Notes under the pieces: model-generated
Told to the model about the DNA's origin: nothing
Databases searched by the model: none
What the model saw: only the letters and a program-made list of their open reading frames with translations
Translations under genes and position numbers: made by a program
Origin: Flavobacterium sp. UBA807
Lineage (GTDB): Bacteria > Bacteroidota > Bacteroidia > Flavobacteriales > Flavobacteriaceae
Assembly: GCA_002296885.1 (NCBI GenBank)
Contig: DBIH01000120.1
Coordinates: forward strand, 1-7,794
Direction: 5' to 3'
Length of the DNA: 7,794 bases
In this document: positions 1 to 4,712 of the stretch, piece by piece
How positions within the stretch are numbered: position 1 is the stretch's first letter
How the letters are laid out: every line of letters starts with the position of its first letter

Positions 1-426
1 GCAGGTTATCCCGAGAAGCACATGGAAGCTCCAAGTTTGGATAGCGATATTTATTTTCTGAAGCAAAAAATCAAAAACGGTGCGGATTATATTATTACGC
101 AGATGTTTTTTGACAACCAGAAATACTTTGATTATGTGGCTAAAGTCCGTGCAGCCGGAATTACCGTTCCGATTATTCCGGGATTGAAACCAATTGCCAC
201 TAAAAAGCAGCTAAATTTAATTCCGCATCGCTTTAGTCTTGAGCTACCGGACGATTTGATCATGGCGGTTGTAAAAGCAAAAGATAATGACGCCGTAAAA
301 CAGATTGGGATTGAATGGTGTACGCAACAAAGCAAAGAATTAGTCGCTGCCGGAATTCCGGTTTTACATTATTATTCGATGGGGAAAGCCGAGAATATCA
401 AAGCTATTGCTTCCTCTGTTTTTTAG
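1..426 (+). CDS. metF: Methylenetetrahydrofolate reductase, C-terminal part (5' end outside window)
   Basis: This is the last 141 codons of a MetF-type 5,10-methylenetetrahydrofolate reductase, the cytosolic FAD enzyme that makes 5-methyl-THF for methionine synthesis. The frame is open from base 1, so an ATG at 22 is internal and not the start. The fragment aligns from memory with the second half of E. coli MetF: AGYPEKH at residues 1-7 of the fragment (E. coli AAYPEVH), then GADYIITQMFFDN at 27-39. Gln34 there corresponds to the folate-contacting Gln of the ITQ motif. IIPGLKP follows, and the C-terminal HYYSMGKAE resembles HFYTLNRAE. About 175 N-terminal residues of the usual ~320 are missing because of the window edge. 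The stop at 424-426 overlaps the 3' end of a convergent small gene, and I see no clear intrinsic terminator after it. Confidence 0.95.
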   Translation, partial: AGYPEKHMEAPSLDSDIYFLKQKIKNGADYIITQMFFDNQKYFDYVAKVRAAGITVPIIPGLKPIATKKQLNLIPHRFSLELPDDLIMAVVKAKDNDAVKQIGIEWCTQQSKELVAAGIPVLHYYSMGKAENIKAIASSVF

Positions 427-674
427 CAGGTTATTCCACTAAATGCTATCAATATAATTATCATGAGTATTGGCAGTAAAAGAAAAATACTGCTGATAAC
501 AATCAATAGATTTTTCTGCGGTGGTTTTTGGCTTATGGCTTTTTGGATAATGATTATATTCCCAATCAATGAAGCCAGACATAAAAATCCCAATCCAAAT
601 TTGAAAGGAGCTACTTGTGATACTATTAAAAGAAACACTAGTGAAAGATAGAATATGTATGTGTTTTTTACCAC
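423..674 (-). CDS. Small hypothetical membrane protein, three predicted helices
   Basis: An 83-residue protein that I do not recognise. It is almost entirely hydrophobic, with three likely transmembrane segments at about residues 6-22, 26-44 and 55-79. They are separated by a short Pro/Phe/Lys turn (PFKFG) and a polar, basic Lys/Gln/Pro loop (QKAISQKPPQKN), as expected of a genuine small inner-membrane protein. The start is GTG at 672-674; no other Met occurs until residue 71. A perfect TAnnTTTG box on the same strand (679-686) ends four bases upstream, which supports expression from a nearly leaderless transcript. The stop overlaps the metF stop tail to tail. Codon choice looks like that of the neighbours. 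A longer minus-strand frame over the same bases (439-786) lacks such features, so I chose this one. Function unknown. Confidence 0.5.
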   Translation of the reverse strand: MVKNTYIFYLSLVFLLIVSQVAPFKFGLGFLCLASLIGNIIIIQKAISQKPPQKNLLIVISSIFLLLPILMIIILIAFSGITC

Positions 675-678
675 AAGC

Positions 679-686
679 CAAATATA
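679..686 (-). promoter_or_regulatory. Candidate -7 box (TATATTTG) for the small membrane gene
   Basis: Read on the minus strand this is TATATTTG, a full match to the Bacteroidetes sigma-A -7 consensus TAnnTTTG. It ends four bases before the GTG at 674, so transcription would begin at or next to the start codon. I found no TTG at the usual 17-23 base spacing, so the -33 element is weak or absent. Confidence 0.4.
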
Positions 687-717
687 GATTAAATTTCACA
701 AAAGACCATTCCAAATT

Positions 718-760
718 AGCCCCGACAGGAGCGATACCTTGTATAGCGGATGGCGGGAAG
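718..760. repeat. Imperfect hairpin resembling a flavobacterial intergenic repeat
   Basis: This is a GC-richer island in an AT-rich intergenic region. The outer arms CCCG (721-724) and CGGG (754-757) pair. Inside them GCGATA (731-736) pairs with TATAGC (742-747) with one G-A mismatch, around a five-base loop CCTTG. The halves (AGCCCCGAnnGnAGCG ... TATAGCGGATnGCGGGA) match my recollection of a dispersed element common downstream of genes in Flavobacterium genomes. Only one copy lies in this window, so its repetitive nature is inferred. It may act as a transcript end or RNA-stabilising structure between the small gene and the acyl hydrolase gene. Confidence 0.45.
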
Positions 761-807
761 ACGGATAACAAAAATGCCCGAACCATTCGCTCATAAAGAT
801 ATTCTGT

Positions 808-815
808 TATATTTG
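808..815 (+). promoter_or_regulatory. Candidate -7 box (TATATTTG) for the acyl hydrolase operon
   Basis: Perfect TAnnTTTG match ending 17 bases before the ATG at 833. A TTC at 786-788, 19 bases upstream, is one mismatch from the TTG of the -33 element. The box overlaps the GTG at 815, which argues that this GTG is not the translation start. Confidence 0.5.
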
Positions 816-832
816 TGCGTTTTAAATTTGCG

Positions 833-1924
833 ATGAAGAGATTTTACTACCTATTTTTATTATTTGCCACTTTAGCTTTTTCTCAGGAAAATAAAGAAAC
901 AAATGCCATAGATGTTACCTATTTAAGGGGAAATATTTTGCCACATACCGATGATCTCGACGATTTGATTACGGGACACCCAACCGGAGTGATGGTGTGT
1001 TTTACCCGTCAGACGCATGGTGAAAAAGAATGGGAAAGAGTGTATGGGAATCCCGATTATGGGGCCTATTTCCTATATCAAGATTTTAAGAATAAAATTT
1101 TGGGGGATAATTATGCAGCCGGAATATTTTACAATTTTTATTTCCTGAAAAAGCACCTGATGTTTAAGATTGCACAGGGAATTGCTATGACAACCAATCC
1201 GCAGGACAAGGAAACAAACAGTAAAAATACCGCTTTTGGGTCAAGGCTTTTGGCGAATACAGATTTTGTACTTGCCTATAAAAAAGAAAATATTTTTGAT
1301 GGTTTTGGGCTTCAGGCCGGACTTGTTTTTACACACTTTTCTAACGGAAGAATCAAAGCTCCAAACAGCGGAATCAATACTTACAGCTTGAATCTTGGAG
1401 TGAATTATTGTTTTGATAAGGATTTCAAGCGTACTGTTGACACGACTACCGTGAATTTAAAAATGCATGAACCAATCCATTATAACTTTGTAGTTAGGAG
1501 CGGTATCAATGAGAGTCCGATTGTTAACAGCGGGCAGCATTCTTTTTTTCATGTCGGATTTTATGCAGACAAACGTCTGAATAGAAAAAGTGCTATACAA
1601 TTAGGAACGGAAATTTTCTTTTCCAACTTCTATAAAGATTTTATCAAATACCAATCAGTGGCTTATCCTGAGCTGAATCTTGATCCAAATACAGACTACA
1701 AACGCGTTGGTGTTTTTGTGGGACATGAACTGTTTATCAACAGGATTTCGCTTGAGGCGCAGGTTGGATATTATGTTTATCAGCCTTATAAATATGATAT
1801 TCCGGTATACGATCGTTTGGGAATGAAATATTATCTGACCAAAAAAATATTCACAGGTTTGTCCATCAAGACGCACATGTTTTTGGCAGAAGCGATGGAA
1901 TTTATTGTTGGAGTAAGAATTTAA
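833..1924 (+). CDS. Secreted PagL-like acyloxyacyl hydrolase (outer-membrane beta-barrel)
   Basis: A 363-residue exported protein. The start is ATG 833, which gives a clean signal peptide (MKRF, then a hydrophobic stretch to AFS, likely cleaved before Gln18); an in-frame GTG at 815 would add six residues and lies on the promoter box. The rest is rich in alternating aromatic and hydrophobic residues, as in an outer-membrane beta-barrel, and ends in aromatic/hydrophobic FIVGVRI. At residues 167-173 is THFSNGR followed by PNSG: the HxSN pattern of PagL-type lipid A 3-O-deacylases, with His168 and Ser170 as candidate catalytic residues. PagL enzymes are about 150-170 residues, so this one has a long extra C-terminal half. 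I see no Glu 14 residues after His168, where PagL has its third catalytic residue. The likely role is removal of acyl chains from lipid A or related lipids. It is followed after 10 bases by a lipoprotein gene, probably in one transcript. Confidence 0.7.
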   Translation: MKRFYYLFLLFATLAFSQENKETNAIDVTYLRGNILPHTDDLDDLITGHPTGVMVCFTRQTHGEKEWERVYGNPDYGAYFLYQDFKNKILGDNYAAGIFYNFYFLKKHLMFKIAQGIAMTTNPQDKETNSKNTAFGSRLLANTDFVLAYKKENIFDGFGLQAGLVFTHFSNGRIKAPNSGINTYSLNLGVNYCFDKDFKRTVDTTTVNLKMHEPIHYNFVVRSGINESPIVNSGQHSFFHVGFYADKRLNRKSAIQLGTEIFFSNFYKDFIKYQSVAYPELNLDPNTDYKRVGVFVGHELFINRISLEAQVGYYVYQPYKYDIPVYDRLGMKYYLTKKIFTGLSIKTHMFLAEAMEFIVGVRI

Positions 1925-1934
1925 AGGAAATGTG

Positions 1935-2684
1935 ATGAAGAAAATTATTTTTGTTTTAACGGTTTTTGTATTATTCATTTCTTGCGAAAAGCCAAGTGAC
2001 TGTTTAGAAACAACAGGTAGTAGCGTCATGAAAGAATATGAAGTAACCAATGCCTTTAATAAGATTTATGTTTATAAAGGAGTTGGAGTCATTGTTAAAG
2101 AAGGAACAGAATACAAGGTTCAGGTATTTACAGGAGATAATTTGGTGGATAATATTTCGGTTGAATTTAAAGGAACAGACGAATTGCATTTAAAAGATAA
2201 TTCAAGCTGTAACTGGACGCGAGCTTACGGTCAGATTAAGTTTTATATCACAACACCACATTTGGAATCTCTCGATATTATTTCTACAACAGAGCAGGAT
2301 ATAGATTCTGATGGAGTTTTAACCCATGGTATTTTGCGGTTGATTTCTATGGATTTAGGTCCCGGAGCAGGAACGAATGATTTTCATATGCAGGTAAATA
2401 ACTACCAAACAGTTGTTGAGAATAATAATGTTTCTCGATTCTATCTTTCAGGTCAGACAAACGAAGCTAATTTAAATTTGTATGACGGCAACGGAAGAAT
2501 ACAGGCAGAAAACTTAACTGCTCAGACTATTAAAGTCTTTCATCGCGGTTCTAATGATATGGTTGTAAAACCAATACAAAGCATTACGGGGAAAATGGTA
2601 AGCACAGGAAATATCGTCCTTAAAAATGTGCCGCCAATTGTTGACGTAGAACAATTATATCACGGAAAAGTAATTTATCCTTAA
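1935..2684 (+). CDS. Lipoprotein with head GIN domain (DUF2807)
   Basis: A 249-residue predicted lipoprotein. The start is ATG 1935 (an in-frame GTG at 1932 adds only one residue), preceded by AAAGGA at 1923-1928. A short signal peptide runs MKK, a hydrophobic core, then the lipobox FISC with Cys17 as the lipidated residue. After the Cys, EKPSD is not an obvious surface-export signal. From about residue 37 on (EVTNAFNKIYVYKGVGVIV, then repeated short strands such as LHLKDNSS, FYITTPHLESLDI, LNLYDGNG and IVLKNVPP) it has the stacked-strand beta-solenoid pattern of the DUF2807 'putative auto-transporter adhesin, head GIN' family, common in Bacteroidetes. Its molecular role is unknown. The gene lies 10 bases after the acyl hydrolase gene and converges on gldA with three bases between the two stops. 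Confidence 0.7.
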   Translation: MKKIIFVLTVFVLFISCEKPSDCLETTGSSVMKEYEVTNAFNKIYVYKGVGVIVKEGTEYKVQVFTGDNLVDNISVEFKGTDELHLKDNSSCNWTRAYGQIKFYITTPHLESLDIISTTEQDIDSDGVLTHGILRLISMDLGPGAGTNDFHMQVNNYQTVVENNNVSRFYLSGQTNEANLNLYDGNGRIQAENLTAQTIKVFHRGSNDMVVKPIQSITGKMVSTGNIVLKNVPPIVDVEQLYHGKVIYP

Positions 2685-2687
2685 AGT

Positions 2688-3587
2688 CTATTTTTTGGTT
2701 TTTTCCCTGAAAATTTGTTCCAGATTTTTGCTTTTCAGGCTGATTTGAAGTGTTTTCAAACCATTGTCATGGGCAAAGTCAAATAGTTTAGGACGCATAT
2801 CTTCTTCGGTAGCGAAAGTCAATGTCCAAAGATTGCCGGTTGTGTTTTTATAGGTTTTGATATTTGGCAAATTAGCCAAAAGATTTTCATCAATTTTTTT
2901 ATCAAATTCTACTTCGATAATTTGCTCTTTTTCTTCAGAAACGAGTTTGTCTAATTTCTTATCGGTTACGATTTTTCCATTGTCAATAATGATGACGCGG
3001 TCACAAATCGCTTCAACTTCCTGCATGATGTGTGTCGAAAGAAAAACGGTTTTGTCTTTGCCGACATTCTTAATGACATTCCTTATTTCAACCAACTGAT
3101 TTGGATCCAATCCTGTTGTTGGTTCGTCCAAAATCAACACATCAGGATTATGAAGCAAAGCGGTTGCCAGTCCAACTCTTTGACGGTAACCTTTTGACAA
3201 TTGTCCAATTTTCTTGTGACTTTCAGGGGACAAACCCGTTAACTGAATCACTTCTTCAATTCGGGCTTTAGAAACTTTGTAAACATCAGCATTAAAAGCC
3301 AAGTATTCGCGAACATACAAATCCAAATACAACGGATTGTGTTCCGGCAAGTAGCCAACGGAAAGCTGTACTGCTTTTTGATTTTCATTTACATCACTTC
3401 CGTTTACAGAAGCGGTTCCTTCATCAGCATTTAAAAACGTGGTCAAAATTTTCATCAGGGTCGATTTACCGGCACCATTCGGGCCAAGGAAACCAACGAT
3501 TTCTCCTTTTTTTACCGAGAAAGAAACATTGTCCAATGCTTTTTGAGCACCGTAACTTTTTGAAATATTCTGAACTTCTATTGACAT
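2688..3587 (-). CDS. gldA: GldA-type ABC transporter ATP-binding protein
   Basis: A 299-residue ABC ATPase with all core motifs: Walker A GPNGAGKST at 35-43, Q-loop region YLPEHNP at 79-85 with Glu in place of the usual Gln, signature LSKGYRQRVGL at 130-140, Walker B LILDEPTTGLDP at 151-162 with catalytic Glu155, and H-loop His186. A C-terminal domain of roughly 90 residues follows. Length, the YLPEHNPLY wording and the tail fit GldA, the ATPase of the GldAFG exporter-type transporter linked to gliding motility in Flavobacterium johnsoniae; some gliding relatives lack this transporter. The permease genes gldF and gldG are not in the window, as expected if gldA is unlinked to them. A related ABC-2-type ATPase is the alternative. 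The start ATG lies 16 bases from a perfect -7 box (3604-3611), so the 5' leader is short. Confidence 0.8.
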   Translation of the reverse strand: MSIEVQNISKSYGAQKALDNVSFSVKKGEIVGFLGPNGAGKSTLMKILTTFLNADEGTASVNGSDVNENQKAVQLSVGYLPEHNPLYLDLYVREYLAFNADVYKVSKARIEEVIQLTGLSPESHKKIGQLSKGYRQRVGLATALLHNPDVLILDEPTTGLDPNQLVEIRNVIKNVGKDKTVFLSTHIMQEVEAICDRVIIIDNGKIVTDKKLDKLVSEEKEQIIEVEFDKKIDENLLANLPNIKTYKNTTGNLWTLTFATEEDMRPKLFDFAHDNGLKTLQISLKSKNLEQIFREKTKK

Positions 3588-3603
3588 ACCTGAAGATTTT
3601 GAG

Positions 3604-3611
3604 CAAATGTA
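3604..3611 (-). promoter_or_regulatory. gldA: Candidate -7 box (TACATTTG) for gldA
   Basis: On the minus strand this reads TACATTTG, a full match to TAnnTTTG, ending 16 bases before the gldA ATG. A recognisable TTG at the -33 spacing is not evident. It is divergent from the pheA-side promoter about 100 bases away. Confidence 0.5.
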
Positions 3612-3657
3612 GTAATTCTAAACCTATAACGAAAAAATCGCAGTTTTATGATTTTGC

Positions 3658-3669
3658 GAAATCGATTTC
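3658..3669. promoter_or_regulatory. Perfect 12-base palindrome, possible operator
   Basis: GAAATCGATTTC is a perfect dyad between the divergent promoters of gldA and the aromatic operon. It sits about 46 bases upstream of the candidate pheA-side -7 box. It could bind a dimeric regulator, but a 12-base palindrome in AT-rich DNA can occur by chance, and no regulator gene is nearby. Confidence 0.2.
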
Positions 3670-3689
3670 TTAAATTTTTTTATAATGCC

Positions 3690-3722
3690 TTGTAAAACCT
3701 AAGTTTTTATTTTCTATATTAG
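3690..3722 (+). promoter_or_regulatory. Candidate promoter of the aromatic amino acid operon
   Basis: TATATTAG at 3715-3722 matches TAnnTTTG with one mismatch. A TTG at 3690-3692 lies 22 bases upstream, within the known 17-23 base range for Bacteroidetes -33/-7 pairs. Transcription would start near 3727, giving only a few bases before the leader ORF. The position, just ahead of the leader peptide and terminator, is what an attenuated operon needs. Confidence 0.45.
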
Positions 3723-3730
3723 CCAAACAG

Positions 3731-3829
3731 ATGAACAAAATGAGAACATTCAATACTTGGTACAACTATTATTTCTATTTCTTCTTCGGACAGAAAAAGG
3801 GACTAATATTGTGTTATGTGAAAAAATAA
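3731..3829 (+). CDS. Aromatic leader peptide of the pheA operon attenuator (32 aa)
   Basis: A small ORF of 32 codons (ATG 3731, stop TAA 3827-3829) whose residues 10-19 read WYNYYFYFFF: nine of ten are aromatic. In total the peptide has five Phe, five Tyr and one Trp. A second in-frame ATG at 3740 could be the actual start and keeps all of these residues. The ORF lies directly downstream of a candidate promoter, ends 21 bases before the terminator stem and precedes prephenate dehydratase. This is the arrangement of classical leader peptides in which ribosome stalling at scarce charged tRNA controls termination. The peptide itself probably has no function after synthesis. The Phe-Tyr-Trp mix suggests that it senses all three aromatic amino acids rather than Phe alone, in keeping with the DAHP synthase in the operon. 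Confidence 0.8.
   Translation: MNKMRTFNTWYNYYFYFFFGQKKGLILCYVKK
3758..3816 (+). promoter_or_regulatory. Sequestering (anti-antiterminator) stem over the Trp/Tyr codons
   Basis: Bases 3758-3771 can pair with 3804-3816 in a 13-pair stem with one bulged C (3766); three pairs are G-U. The 5' arm lies exactly on leader codons 10-14 (Trp, Tyr, Asn, Tyr, Tyr). The 3' arm includes the 5' strand of the alternative antiterminator. A ribosome stalled on these codons would block this stem. Pairing was worked out by eye without energy calculation. Confidence 0.5.
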
Positions 3830-3856
3830 AAATTAGACTAACAATATATAAATCCC
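3799..3856 (+). promoter_or_regulatory. Candidate antiterminator pairing
   Basis: ATATTGT (3806-3812) pairs with ACAATAT (3841-3847). T3804-A3850 and A3805-T3849 extend the stem, and GGGA (3799-3802) pairs with TCCC (3853-3856). The 3' strand thereby uses bases 3850-3856 of the terminator's 5' arm, so the two structures exclude each other. The 5' strand also overlaps the sequestering stem, completing a three-state switch. Seen by eye; stability not computed. Confidence 0.5.
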
Positions 3857-3879
3857 GATGCAAATCGGGATTTTTTTTT
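3850..3879 (+). terminator. Intrinsic terminator (attenuator) ahead of pheA
   Basis: A 10-base-pair stem (AATCCCGAT, 3851-3859, with ATCGGGATT, 3864-3872, plus A3850-T3873) closes a GCAA tetraloop at 3860-3863. A run of nine T (3871-3879) follows. It is the strongest terminator-like structure in the window, and it lies between a promoter and the gene it precedes, which is the mark of an attenuator rather than an end-of-operon terminator. Confidence 0.85.
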
Positions 3880-3884
3880 GCTAT

Positions 3885-4712
3885 ATGGAAACAAAAATTG
3901 CAATACAGGGAATCAAAGGCTCGTTTCATCATCAGGTCGCGCAGGAGTATTTTCAGCAGGATTGCGATATGGATGAATGCATGTCGTTTGATGATTTGGT
4001 TAAAAGCCTGCTCGAAAGCAAGGCACAGAAAGGTGTTATGGCTTTAGAGAATTCTATTGCGGGTTCCATTATTCCGAATTACGCTTTAATTGACCGTAAT
4101 AATTTGCATATCATTGGCGAACATTATCTCGACATTCATATGAACTTAATGGTTTTGAAGGGTCAGAAAATCGAAGATATCAAAGAAGTGCATTCGCATC
4201 CGATTGCGTTGCTGCAATGCGCGGTTTTCTTTAGCCAATATCCTCATATCAAATTGGTAGAAAGTGGTGATACTGCCGAAACGGCACGTAGGATTCAGGA
4301 ACAAAAGCTTATCGGGATTGGTGCCGTTGCTGCTCCCATAGCTGCAAAATTATATGACTTAGATATTCTGGCTGCCGGAATCCATACCATTCAAAGCAAT
4401 AAAACAAGATTTGTAATTGTAAAAAAAGAAAACAAAGAATTACCAAAAGAAGAGATAAACAAAGCCAGTATAAAATTTGAATTGGATGATACCGCCGGAA
4501 GTCTGGCAACGGTCTTAAATGTAATGAATAACTGCAAACTGAATCTGACCAAAATTCAGTCGATGCCAATTATAGAGCAACCTTTTCAGTATTCATTTTT
4601 CGTCGATATTATTTTTGAAAAATACAAACACTACGAAAAAGCGAAGAAGATTTTAGAACTGATGACCACACATTTCAAAGTACTTGGTGAATATAAAAAC
4701 GGACGAAAATGA
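3885..4712 (+). CDS. pheA: Prephenate dehydratase (monofunctional, with ACT domain)
   Basis: A 275-residue enzyme that converts prephenate to phenylpyruvate, the committed step to phenylalanine. The start is ATG 3885 (METKIAIQG, the usual family opening). The in-frame ATG at 3858 is rejected because it falls in the attenuator hairpin. The catalytic domain covers about residues 3-180, with ALENSIAGSI at 53-62, HSHP at 103-106, SGDTAETAR at 127-135 and NKTRFV at 172-177 carrying the catalytic Thr-Arg-Phe. A C-terminal ACT domain begins near residue 195 with DDTAGSLATVL (the GALV-type ligand loop), but the ESRP-like motif is altered to QSMP at 225-228. There is no N-terminal chorismate mutase as in E. 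coli PheA; that activity is in the fusion gene two places downstream. The stop overlaps the next start (ATGA at 4709-4712), so translation is probably coupled. Confidence 0.93.
   Translation: METKIAIQGIKGSFHHQVAQEYFQQDCDMDECMSFDDLVKSLLESKAQKGVMALENSIAGSIIPNYALIDRNNLHIIGEHYLDIHMNLMVLKGQKIEDIKEVHSHPIALLQCAVFFSQYPHIKLVESGDTAETARRIQEQKLIGIGAVAAPIAAKLYDLDILAAGIHTIQSNKTRFVIVKKENKELPKEEINKASIKFELDDTAGSLATVLNVMNNCKLNLTKIQSMPIIEQPFQYSFFVDIIFEKYKHYEKAKKILELMTTHFKVLGEYKNGRK

Noticed and set aside
463..651. Plus-strand open frame of 62 codons
   Set aside because: It is antisense to the small membrane gene, has no recognisable features, and no promoter box lies before it.
439..786. Minus-strand open frame of 115 codons
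   Set aside because: It overlaps the more convincing small membrane gene in another frame, runs through the hairpin element, and has no signal peptide, domain or promoter at its start.
815..832. GTG at 815 as the start of the acyl hydrolase
   Set aside because: It overlaps the last base of the -7 box and would lengthen the signal peptide unusually; ATG 833 gives a typical one.
2665..2710. Shared terminator between the lipoprotein gene and gldA
   Set aside because: GGAAAA and TTTTCC can pair but enclose a loop of over 30 bases, and there is no compact GC stem, so I do not call a terminator.
3858..3884. Upstream in-frame ATG as the pheA start
   Set aside because: It lies in the loop and 3' arm of the attenuator terminator and would encode a Phe stretch from the T-run. 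The next ATG at 3885 gives the normal family N-terminus.
3757..4047. Plus-strand frame overlapping the leader and the 5' end of pheA
   Set aside because: It is out of frame with both the aromatic leader peptide and the clear prephenate dehydratase sequence; it is a shadow.
4309..4569. Minus-strand frame inside pheA, and a similar one at 5208-5468 inside the aminotransferase
   Set aside because: Both are antisense to well-supported coding sequence and show no domain, signal or promoter.
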